Source: Mytilus galloprovincialis (lineage: Eukaryota; Mollusca; Bivalvia; Mytilida; Mytilidae). From it: a DNA stretch of 64,000 nt. The notes beneath the pieces are model-generated. The model saw only the letters and a program-made list of their open reading frames with translations, was not told the origin of the DNA and did not search any database. The position numbers and the translations under genes were made by a program. The DNA lies in assembly GCF_965363235.1 (NCBI RefSeq), contig NC_134845.1, positions 26,476,524 to 26,540,523 of the forward strand. Direction: 5' to 3'. Shown here piece after piece: positions 33,531 to 44,500 of the stretch. Numbering within the stretch: position 1 is the stretch's first letter; each line of letters starts with the position of its first letter.

Positions 33531-34650
33531 TTAACAACCAAAATTTGTTTTTGTATTTTTGTTAACTTAAGAAGGGTCGTGAGTTCAAAAAAAATCAGCA
33601 AATATTTAAACATTTTTTTTTCATAACAAATTTTATTCATTACACTATTATTTATAACATTATGATATGGTTAAAAAATGATATTTATTAATTTTTTTGT
33701 AAATGATTTAATTAATTATAAGCTCCAACAAAGATACGGTTATGGGAGTAACATTCAAGAGAACTTTTTTCAAAAAAGAAAAAGGTTTATTCAGATTAAA
33801 AGCACTTTATGTGTATATAAAAAAGAGGGAAATTAAGGGTTTTAATATTTTACCTGTCAACTCACAATTTTGCTTAAAGTATTGTTATCTATATTTTGAT
33901 TATAGAAAGAAAACTTTAAAATGAGGAAATTAAAATGATGATTAAAAATTGTTGTACTGGCATAATTTATATCATAGTACAGGTACTTGTTCTGTTTTAC
34001 CCATAAAATGTGTCTATGTAATTATTAGGAATGAAAAATCTGATCAACAATTATGTTGCTTCAATCTTATAATTTATAACACTTTATGCTTTCCTTTGTC
34101 AATTGAGAATGGTTCTTAATACCTGTAATTAATAGTCAAAACATGATGAGATTTTTAAGGGATATATTAGTGATTGAACTAATTTCTGTAAAAATTAATA
34201 ACTGCTGATATTAAAAGGTTTTCAGTCAACAAAGTTGAATGCATGATATGTGTAGATTAAAATTATGAAAAGGTTTAAATGATTACACATACATTGGTTT
34301 AGTATAACCAAGATAAATTCTCTTTTTACAAGTTTTACAGTGTCAATGAAAATTTGTATCCCACTTAGGGGAGACAATCCAAGAAAATAACTACAGGGCT
34401 GATTTACTGGAACTACAAATAGATTATTGAATATTTACTTCCATATTTCAAATTTCAAACAATGTTGGTATGTTCTTAACTTATATGGTGACTTATTTTG
34501 CAGATTGAGAAAATAATTTTTAGCTATGAGGTTAATCTCTGAAATAAACATCAGAAATGTTTTGTTTTCTTGTTTTCTATATATATTTTAATTGGTAAAA
34601 AAGGTAACTTATAATTAAAGAAACTGCCCCCCCCCCCCAAAAAAAAATAG
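33531..34650. other. 3' region of the transposon between transposase stop and right array
   Basis: Presumed 3' untranslated and spacer sequence. A possible polyadenylation signal AATAAA lies at 34543-34548, followed by a T/GT-rich stretch (34557-34580), but it is about 1 kb from the stop and unproven. A segment at about 34336-34440 resembles 8660-8765. No further gene is seen. Confidence 0.4.
34336..34440. repeat. Segment similar to 8660-8765
   Basis: Shared: 'tgtcaatgaaaat', a 'gt(c/a)(t)c(c)c...' stretch, 'g(a)gagacaa', 'aactac(a/t)...aca(g)gg', and the 'gaactacaaatagattatt' / 'gaattggcaaatggactatt' part. Identity is perhaps 70%, same orientation. It may be a small internal repeat or a diverged dispersed repeat. 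Confidence 0.35.
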
Positions 34651-34651
34651 A

Positions 34652-35001
34652 CGTGAAAGATAACTCAACTTTTACCTCATGTGAAATTAACATTATATTT
34701 ACACGTTAAAATCATATAAAAAAAAAGATATGTGAAATTAACACAATCTTTTCACGTTTAAATCACGTTAAAAAAATGTCATATGATAATAACGTTACAT
34801 TGAAACGTGAATATCACGTTAAAAAAATATCATATGATAATAACGTTACATTGAAACGTGAATATCACGTAAGCAGATAGAAACGTGATTATCACGTGAG
34901 AATATCATGTTTGTAAAATACACGTGATATAAACGTTTATCCCGTGTGATACACACGTGGGAAAAACGTTATTCTCACGTGATGAGCACAAACGTGAAAC
35001 A
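34652..35001. repeat. Right subterminal array of AACGTGAT/ATCACGTT half-sites
   Basis: Many AACGTG, CACGTT and AACGTT sites are present. They include two nearly identical 56-bp blocks with 'catatgataataacgttacattgaaacgtgaatatcacgt' (about 34781-34870), 'aaacgtgattatcacgtgag' near 34883, and 'acgtgatataaacgt' near 34921. The motif equals that of the left end, but the arrangement differs and the two arrays are not copies of each other beyond the 23-bp terminus. Confidence 0.85.
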
Positions 35002-35024
35002 CACGTTGGAAAAAATTGCCTGTG
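35002..35024 (-). repeat. Right terminal inverted repeat, copy 1
   Basis: CACGTTGGAAAAAATTGCC... ending GTG, the perfect inverse of 6238-6260. TA follows at 35025-35026. Confidence 0.92.
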
Positions 35025-35026
35025 TA

Positions 35027-35932
35027 GACTTGTCAGCTGATGACTTGGATGCTTACTCAGCATCTATTCTAATTGAAATACAAATCATTTTCACTATATT
35101 AACTCTGACGTAGAAACGTGCGTTTGACGTCACTATAACACATTAGTAAGATGACAGTACGCAGAATATATACGTCAAGACCATCACGTATCGTTTGTGA
35201 AGTTAATACAGCATATTTATCAACAAGGTATTGGTATCTTCCGATATAACATTGTTAGAAAAAGGACGAGACGTTCTTCGACATACTCCTGGTCCATTAA
35301 CTTTCTGCTCAGACACTGGTGGTCTGAGTAGGAGCTGCCCGCTCTAGAATACCGAATAAGTTAAGACATGTATAACATATATGCAGGTGAAGTTGGTTTC
35401 GCTACTAAGCTGGAGTAAATTGACAATCGTCTCATTTGTTATAGATTCTGGTACTGAGATGACTGTGTATATCTAGATATAAGTTTAAATTAGATGGTGG
35501 AAGTCGGTTTGTTGTTTCCTTAATTTCTAGTTCTAGGGGAAGGATAATCCCATATAAAGCGATTGAATTCAATATATATTTTCACAACAGCACAATAAAC
35601 GTCTAGTAAAATGTAAAACTTGTTAGCAATACTAACGCTATGTGTTATATAAAGTTTCAGAAATGGAAGCTGCTCTTTTCACAAAAGATTTTAAAGAGTA
35701 AAAATACTCGTAAGCCATACACATTTCAGTATAAGTTACGATTGTTTATTCTTTAGTTTTCTATGTTGTGTCGTGTGTACTATTGTTTGTCTGTTTGTCC
35801 TTATCATTTTTAGCCATGACTTTGTCAGTTAATTTTCGATTTATGAGTTTGACTGTCCCTCTGGTATCTGTCGTCCCTCTTTTACTATTCTTTTCTATCC
35901 AGTTTTTCGACCATTTTTATTTGGTTGGTTGC
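35027..35932. other. 906-bp host spacer between the two transposon copies
   Basis: No exon is seen. The right part, about 35735-35905 ('ttctatgttgtgtcgtgtgtactattgtttgtc', 'agccatgactttgtcagttaattttcgatttatgag', 'ccctctggtatctgtcgtcc'), is a common bivalve repeat sequence. The part at 35260-35560 looks like another repeat but I cannot name it. It does not match the 6.2 kb to the left of copy 1. Confidence 0.6.
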
Positions 35933-35934
35933 TA

Positions 35935-35957
35935 CACAGGCAATTTTTTCCAACGTG
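35935..35957 (+). repeat. Left terminal inverted repeat, copy 2
   Basis: Identical to 6238-6260 and preceded by 'ggttggttgcta', which has no similarity to the flank of copy 1 ('gactacagctta' side) apart from the TA. The boundary of homology between the two copies coincides with this terminus. Confidence 0.92.
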
Positions 35958-36175
35958 ATTTTAACATGAGAATCACGTGATATTCACGTTGTCCACACCA
36001 CGTGAGTAGAACGTGAAACGAGCAGAAACGTAATAATCACGTTGTGAGCACAAACGTGACAAAACGTTGTTCACACGTGATATTCACGTTGTGTATAATG
36101 CCACATGATATCAACGTGATAATACAACGTGATATTCACGTTTAATATATACCACGTGATATAAACGTGATAATA
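35950..36175. repeat. Left subterminal half-site array, copy 2
   Basis: Base-for-base repeat of 6253-6478. The internally duplicated block follows at 36085-36728. Confidence 0.85.
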
Positions 36176-37321
36176 CAACAGGACATTTATGTGAAGCAGC
36201 CATTGGAAAATATGAAATATTGTCTTTGTTGTACTTATTGACATATCATTTTTTTTCTTGGACATCTCTATTTGAAGATGATTCTCTGGTTCTTTGGTTC
36301 TTTATCTTAAAAGTAGGGTAAAAGTGATGTAAACATCAATAAATTGTCTTGTAGGTTATAACTGATTATCAGCTACCTCATATGCATGTTTAATGTACCT
36401 GTTATCATCCTGAATATGTATGTAATATTTGCAGCTGGATGTTAAGCATACATCAAAACTTAACTATAATTACAATATATTTTAATCCAAATCACGTTGT
36501 GTATAATGCCACTTGATATCAACGTGATAATACAACGTAAAATTTATGAAGACACATGGAACAATTGAAATATTGTCTGTTGCACTCATTGACGTCATTT
36601 TGTTCTTCGTCATTTTATTTTGGTTCTCAATTGAATTATTGTTAAACAGTTTTAAACCATCTTTTGATAATAAATGATTATTAGCTACCTTATATATGAC
36701 ACTGTGTGTGCAATATTTGCAGCTGGATCATCCATCAATGTATTGTACTTCAAATTATATTTTCTGGTTGTATTCAATGAAGTCCCATTAGTGGCTCTAA
36801 TTATAGTTGTGTTCATGCTCTTTGGTCAGGTTGTTGTCTCTTTGACACATTCCCTATTTCCATTCTCAATTTAAGGAAACATTTCACACCTTTCTGGGTT
36901 TTTTTCATGATAAAGTCAAGTCATTTCAAATGACAGTTGCAACAAATATATAAAAAACAAATGTATATAAAACCACAATTCAAAATAGTCAAGCTAATTT
37001 TCAATTCAGACTCTGCAAGAGTTGTGTCCCTTTCAAGTTTATCAATAATCAATCTTTAAAATAACTAACCAAATCTGTTGGTGGATTAAATAAAATGTTT
37101 TAGCTCAAAATTGAAAAATGGTATATTTTTCCCTATAAAAGACATGCATTATAGAATAAAAGAAAAAAAACAACACTTTCCAGTATGACATTAAATGTAT
37201 TCAAAATTAAGTGTCATATGATCGCAATATCTTTCTCTCTGTGTGTCTAAATCATCAAGTTTCTTCATCTGAAAAGAGAAATAAAGAAGTTCATTTACTA
37301 TTTTAGTTTATCATTCAATTA

Positions 37322-37742
37322 AGCTGTATTGTATATGAAGCATACAGTTATCTCTATTATAATGCAAAACAAGTTCATAATTAAATTTCAATCATTATTT
37401 CGGTGTAAAATCTTCATTAAAGAAAATTCAGAGAAAAGATGTTATCTTCTTTGGTCCCTACACTAGGTGACGTATTAGGTATGCTTTTGGCTTCAAACAT
37501 AAACACCGGGTATTTTCTGGCTTCTGTGCCGCTTTAGATGATGTAATAAAGTTTGATAAAAAGTAGAAAGTTAGGTGCAACATTTGAGTTTTTTTGCTTA
37601 TTATTGTGAAAATTACATGTCAATGAATTCAGCAATTCAAAATGTCGGCTTCCTTAGTTACAGAAAAGGAGATTGAGAATTTTCTGCTAGCTGTCATCCA
37701 ATCAGAATCATTGATACAAAATAATTGCATTAGAAATATCTA
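37322..37742 (+). repeat. Internal repeat A, copy 2
   Basis: Same as 7625-8045 at +29,697. Its partner B in this copy lies at 52319-52707 behind the hairpin at 52157-52318. Confidence 0.75.
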
Positions 37743-38544
37743 TTTATTATAAAAATAACAGGTATGCAAATACATTTTTGCTTTGTTTGTACTTAAATTA
37801 ATATACAAAAAAGCCATTTGTTACCCGACTTCCATGTTAAGCAAGCGGTAATATGAATATTTATATTTCCTAACCAGTTTAATTATGTTTTCTTTGCTGT
37901 CCCCGTTCCAACAACTTACATCTTTTTAGACTTTTATAAATTAGAGACAATGATAAAAGATTTAAATAAACTAAAATTTCTTTAAACATTTTTTTAAAAC
38001 CACCTTTTTTTATCTTTTTTTTCATTGTTCAAAATCAATAATATTATAAAAAACATACTTGTAAACTTTATCACTATGTTTAAACTATATAACTTAATTT
38101 GAAAGAATACCTCGAATAGTCCATTGGCCAATTACCGATTTCATTCTGTTATTTCACACTTTTTAAACAAATTAATTCCCTTTGTCAATCTTGGACTCAG
38201 ATTCTATGCAAAGTATAATAAATCAAAAATAATTTCTGATGTCGTAAGTATTTACATTTGAAGCTAAACAACAAATAAATGTATTATTAAAAAAATTCAA
38301 AAGCTTTTAAATTACTTACAGTAAGCACAGGTAAATTTGCTCTTTCTGCTAGCTCTACATTGTCAATGAAAATTATTGTCCCTCCTAAGTGAGACAACTT
38401 AAAAAGAAAGTTTCTACTACAGGATCAATTATGGGAATTGGCAAATGGACTATTGTAATAAAAAAGTTTTGTAGGAATAATCCAAATAAAAGTTTTGTGT
38501 AATTTTCATATTGGACCCATAAAATATCCATTTTGTAATCTTAC

Positions 38545-41500
38545 CTATGCTAATATGGCCCGGTATCTAACAATCCTCTTTTCCTCACGGTCTTTAAGAG
38601 TTAGGTCTTTTTGGGGCTCTTGGTTGCTATTATAACGGTTTTCGTAGTCTTTAAATTCTTTAAAAAACCTGCAACCAAGAGACCCTTTCTGTTCAGCAGG
38701 AATTTTCCGTAACAACTTCCTTTCATGTGCGAAACATCTCTACAAAACAAATTACACATATTAAAGTCAAAGTTTAAACAAAGTGTTGTAAAAATTGTAC
38801 CAACTCTTTTGATATTCATGATGACTTATACAGTACTTAATTAGTACTAGAAATTTAGGTACTACAGATTTTTGGTTACTATCGTTATATTTTCAGCATT
38901 TTGAAAGTTTTTCTATTTCAAATCTCTTAAAATAATGATTTTCAAACATGGAATATTGTATCTTGACCTATGATGGTTTACTTTTATAAATTGTTACTTT
39001 GGCGGAAGTGTTGCATTGGCACTCATACCACATCTTCCTATTTCTATACGCAAGTTTTATATAATTAAAACTAGTCATTTTGTTATAAACAAAAACATTT
39101 GCCTCATTTTGTCAAGCCTTAGGTTTCGGTTGAAAAAGCAAGACAGAGTGATCCTTCATTTCATCAGTGGTGGCGCCAGGGTCCACAAATGTTCACTATG
39201 TGGTTAAAGTTTTTGAAATTTTAATAATTTTCTTCAACTCTCCTGGATTTCTACAAAACTTGAACAGAAGCTAATGTTGATGATCATAATTTAAGACAGT
39301 ATTCGGAAATAAATTTTGAAAAGATAAAATCAAGTTTTTCCTTATTTAAATTTAATAGTGAGTAAATAGTTTTCTTTTCATATGGAAACATTACAATTAC
39401 TCTGTTGTTAAAGTTTGTCAAACATTCTTTCTTATAAAACTATCCTAAATTTGTAGCAACAAGAATGTGTCCATAGTACAAGGATGCCCCACTCACACTA
39501 TCATTTTCTATGTTCAGTGGACCGTGAAAATCGGGGTCAAAACTTTAATTTGGAATAAAAATTAGAAAAATCATATCATAGGGAACATGTGTACTAAGTT
39601 TCAATTTGATGTAACTTTAACTTCATCAAAAACTACCTTGACCAAAAACTTTAACCTGAACTTCGCACTATCAGTTTCTATGTTCAGTGGACCATGAAAT
39701 TGGAGTCAAAACTATTATTTGGCATTAAAATTAGAAAGATCATATCATGGGGAAAATGTGTACTAAGTTTCAAGTTGATTGTTAAAATTTTGTACTTTTT
39801 CTTCTGTATTGTACTTATAAATAGATTTAGTTTTTCTGCCAGCTAACATTTATGCATACAGTCTGCAGTTAAATTTTTAAAGCATTTGTTAGATTCATAA
39901 ACTATCCGATTCTATGGATTTACAGCAAAAGTAGGCAAGTCTCTAGGTTCCGCAGAACCCTTACAATACATTTTATTTTTTTTTAATTTGAAATTTCATA
40001 TGACTTCAAGTTAATTTATGCTTAATTTTTTTTAGTTAACAAATTGTTTATATACATAAACTTACTAGATGAGCTGTTAGTAGAATTGTGTCTCTTCCCA
40101 GGTCTGGCTTGAAACGTCCAAATAGGTGTCTTGCCAACCTGGGAAGGTCCATTTCTCCAGGGTCTTCTCCTGTTTCACTGAGTAGCTGTAAAAAGTTATA
40201 AATTGTATTATGCTCCATAACAAGATTTCAGAGAGCAATTTAAAAAAAAAACATAATTCAAATAGAATGGTGAATGTGTCGGTGGGAAACAGCTATAGAT
40301 ATTGCCCCAGCTTGCATATCATATAAAGTTATTAAGTGACACAAATGAAGAACATAAAAGTGACTCTACCCAAATTTGTACTTGGAACTTTGTTGTCATA
40401 TTAATTAGTCTTGTGTGTAAGTTTCATAGAATTTGCTTAATGTAAACTTAATTTAGAATACAGAAACGAAAAAGTCAGTATTTTTTCATTTGTCAGGGGA
40501 CATAACTCTAGAAAATCAAACTTGATCTGTATTTTGTGGTAATTAGCATTGTGTACAAGTTTTTACCAGTTTGTCAGGATTTCTTGATGAGTTCTTTTTT
40601 AACAAATGTAAATTTAAGAAGTTACTTTATTATCTTCTTATAAATTTTTGTGCATTATTATTTTACCTTGATCTTGACTTGGTTCCTGAAATCTACAAAT
40701 TTCCTATATGCAAAGGAGAAACAAGATTTCAGGACCAAGTCAGAATCTTGTTTTACATCATAGGTCCTCCTGTACTGTAGGATCTTTCTCTGAAAAAAAA
40801 ATATAACATTTCATAGCTTGCATCTTTTATTAGCAAACTGGTTCCATAATATTTTTTGTTTTGTTATACCCTTAACATTAATGTTTAAAGTGCCTTACTG
40901 ACCAAAAGTTTCCTGTATTCTAATTACTAAATTAATAGTTCACTGTAATATGAATTATAATGCAATTTGCATGTAACATGGCTACGCGTCGCCAGTAAAA
41001 CTGCATTTGCGACCGTCAAATCTACAATTGACGGTGGCAACTCTTCAACTACAGTACTGTTATTCCTTAAATATATTGTACTTAGTTATATAGATTTACC
41101 TTCAATTCGTCGTCTGTTTCCCTGACAAACAGCTCTGTGGAAAACATTTTCCTAAGGTATGCCAAGAAAGGTTTCTACAAAAACCAACATATAATTATAA
41201 TGTGTATTTTAGAAGATGTCACAACAAAATCATGAATTATAAAAGTGAGACCTAATCACCTCAACACTTTAAACATAATCTTCAAAGCAGTGTAAGGGAG
41301 GTAATTTAAATTATGAGGTAATTCAAATAATGTTTCCTCCCTTACAGTACTATGCTTTTAAATTATGTTTTGAACTTAAATGAGTATCTATTAACCAGAA
41401 CACCCTTGTTTTCCCCCTATATCTAAATCATCATAACCTCAAAGCCAATTTTTACCATCCTTTTGCACAGTATGGAAACTTTTCAGAGTGATCCATATAT

Positions 41501-44500
41501 TAACACCCTTCCACAAGTTATTATCTGGAAAACTATAAAATGCTTATTTGGGCACCTTATTGGCACTTATTTCCAAATCTGTTAGGAACATAAACCCCAA
41601 AATCAATCCTACACTTTCTTTTCAAGTCATAAATCTTGTGTTTAATTTCTTTGATTTCCATTTACTTATACTAAAGTTATTGTCCGTACGCTTGTGTATC
41701 AGTCTTGCATGAATAGAAGTAGTTCCAGAAACATGGTTTATCGAAGTGTAAACTAAGAGAAAATTTCTAATTGACCAATCCAATTCAAGTATTTATAGAT
41801 ATATATGCAAATTATATCAGAATTATTGTCAGTTAATCAACATTTTAAAATTTTATAGTATAAGAAAAACAGACCAAAACACAAAAACTTAAATATAACC
41901 ACTGAACCATGAAAATGAAGTCAAGGTCAGATGACACCTGTCAGCTAGACATGTACGCCTTACAATCATTCCATACACCAATTATAGTAGACCTATTGCA
42001 TATAGTATAAGAAAAATAGACCGAAACGCAAAAACTTAACTATAACCAATGAAGCATGAAAATGAGGTCAAGGTCAGATGACACCTGCCAGTTGGACATG
42101 TACACCTTACAGTCCTTCCATACACCGAATATACAACACCTATTGCTTATGGTATCTGAGATATGGACTTGACCACGAAAACTTAACCTTGTTCACTGAT
42201 CCATGAAATGAGGTCGAGGTCAAGTGAAAACTGTCTGACAGGCATGAGGACCTTGCAAGGTACGCACATACCAAATATAGTTATCCAATTACTTATAATA
42301 AGAGAGAATTTAACATTACAAAAAATCTTAACTTTTTTTTCAAGTAGTCACTGAACCATGAAGATGAGGTCAAGGACATTGGACATGTGACTGATGGAAA
42401 GTTTGTAACATGAGGCATCTATATACAAAGTATGAAGCATCCAGGTCTTCTACCTTCTAAAATATAAAGCTTTTAAGAAGTGAGCTAACACCGCCGCCGC
42501 CGTAGGATCACTATCCCTATGTCGAGCTTTCTGCAACAAAAGTTGCAGGCTCGACAAAAATTGACTATAAAGGGCAATAACTCTTTAAGGGGTAAACTGA
42601 TGATTGTGGTCATGTTGACTTATTATTAGATCTTAATTTGTTGAACATTATTGCCGTTCAAAGTTTGTCTCCATCTATAATAGTATTCCAGAGAATAACA
42701 AAAAAACAAAAAATTCTTTAAAAAATACCAATTAGGGGGCAGCAACCCAACAACCAGTTGTCCAATTCATCTGAAAATATCAGGACAGATAAATCTTGAC
42801 TTGATAATCAATTTTAGCCCGGGCAGATTTTCTCTTAAATGCTTTGGTTTCAGAGTTATAAGCCAAAATCTACTTACATGTATTACCCCTATGTTCTATT
42901 TTTACCCATGGGGGTCATCTTGGTTGGTTGGCCGGGTCACATTTTCTTAACTAGATACCCAAATGATGATTGAAGCCAAGTTTTATTGAATTTCTAACCA
43001 GCAGTTTCAGAGGAGAATATTTTTATAAAAATTGACAGATGACAACAACGAACGACAATGAAGGACGCCAAATCATCCTTAAAAATTTCAAAATAAACAA
43101 AAAAAATAAGTTTAATTTTGGACCCTTTGATCCCCTTATTCTGTTGGGACCAAAACTCCCAAAATCAATACCAACCTTCCTTTTATGGTCATAAACCTTG
43201 TGTTTAAATTTCATAGATTTCTATTTACTTATACTAACGTTATGGTGCGAAAACCAAGAAAAATGCTTATTTGGGTCCCTTTTTGGCCCCTAATTCCTAA
43301 ACTGTTGGGACATAAACTCCCAAAATCAATACCAACCTTCCTTTTGTAGTCATTAACATTGTGTTTAAATTTCATTAATTTCTATTTACTTAAACTAAAG
43401 TTATTGTGCGAAAACCAAGAATAATGCTTATTTGGGCCCTTTTTTGGCCCCTAATTCCTAAACTGTTGAAACCAAAACTCCCAAAATCAATCCCAACCGT
43501 TCTTTTGTGGTCATAAACCTGGTGTCAAAATTTCATAGATTTCTATTAACTTAAACTAAAGTTATAGTGCGAAAACCAAGAAAATGCTTATTTGGGCCCT
43601 TTTTGGCCCCTAATTCCTAAAATGTTGGGACCAAAACTCCCAAAATCAATACCAACCTTCCTTTTGTGGTCATAAACCTTGTGTTAAAATTTCATAGATT
43701 TCCATTCACTTTTACTAAAGTTAGAGTGCGAAAACTAAAAGTATTCGGACGACGACGACGCCAACGCCAACGTGATAGCAATATACGACGAAAATTTTTT
43801 CAAATTTTGCGGTCGTATAAAAAGTAAACTATTATAGGTCAATGTACGGCCTTCAACATGGAGCCTTGGCTCACATAGAACAACAAGCTATAAAGGGCCC
43901 CAAAATTACAAGTGTAAAACCATTCAAACGGGAAAACCAAAGGTCTAATCTATATAAAAAAAATTAAAAAACGAGAAACAAACGACAACTACTGCACATC
44001 AGATTCCTGACTTAGGACAGGTGCAAACATTTGCAGCGGGATTAAATGTTTTAATGGATTCAAACCTTCTCCCTTTTTCTGAAACAATAGCATAACATCA
44101 CAACATAGAAAAACACAAGATAAAATATCATAATAAATGTTAATTTTTGGTCCCGTTTTCAAATTGGTCTACATTAAGGTCCACAGGGTCCAAAATTAAA
44201 CTTAGTTTGATTTTAACAAAAATTGAATCCTTGGGGTTCTTTGATATGCTGAATTTAAAAATGTACTTAGATTTTTAATTATTGGCCTAGTTTTCAAGTT
44301 GGTCCAAATGGGGGTCCAAAATTAAACTTTGTTCGATTTCATCAAAAATTGAATAAATGGGTTCTTTGATATGCCAAATCTAACTGTGTATGTAGATTCT
44401 TAATTTTTGGTCCAGTTTTCAAATTGGTCTACATTATAAGGTCCAAAGGGTCCAAAATTAAACTAAGTTTGATTTTAACAAAAATTAAATTCTTGGGCTT

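Larger units (their letters stand above)
6238..35024 (+). mobile_element. Complete giant DNA transposon, EnSpm/CACTA group (Plavaka-like), copy 1
   Basis: The element is 28,787 bp. It begins CACAGGCAATTTTTTCC and ends with the exact inverse; the perfect terminal inverted repeats are 23 bp (6238-6260 and 35002-35024). It is flanked on both sides by TA (6236-6237, 35025-35026), a 2-bp target duplication. CAC...GTG termini, a short duplication and dense subterminal repeats fit the EnSpm/CACTA group. It contains two divergent multi-exon genes: a Plavaka-like transposase (plus strand, 18486-33530) and an unknown accessory protein (minus strand, 8848-18162). Most of the length is intron, colonised by smaller repeats. 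Both genes are open throughout in my splice model, so the element looks autonomous. An apparently identical copy starts 910 bp after its right end. A Polinton is excluded: no polymerase, integrase or capsid gene, and the target duplication is 2 bp rather than 6. Confidence 0.88.

Noticed and set aside
6238-35024. Polinton or other virus-like giant element, suggested by size and inverted ends
   Set aside because: The target duplication is 2 bp (TA), the inverted ends are short, and I find no polymerase B, integrase, protease or capsid-like frame. The only large gene is a CACTA/Plavaka-type transposase.
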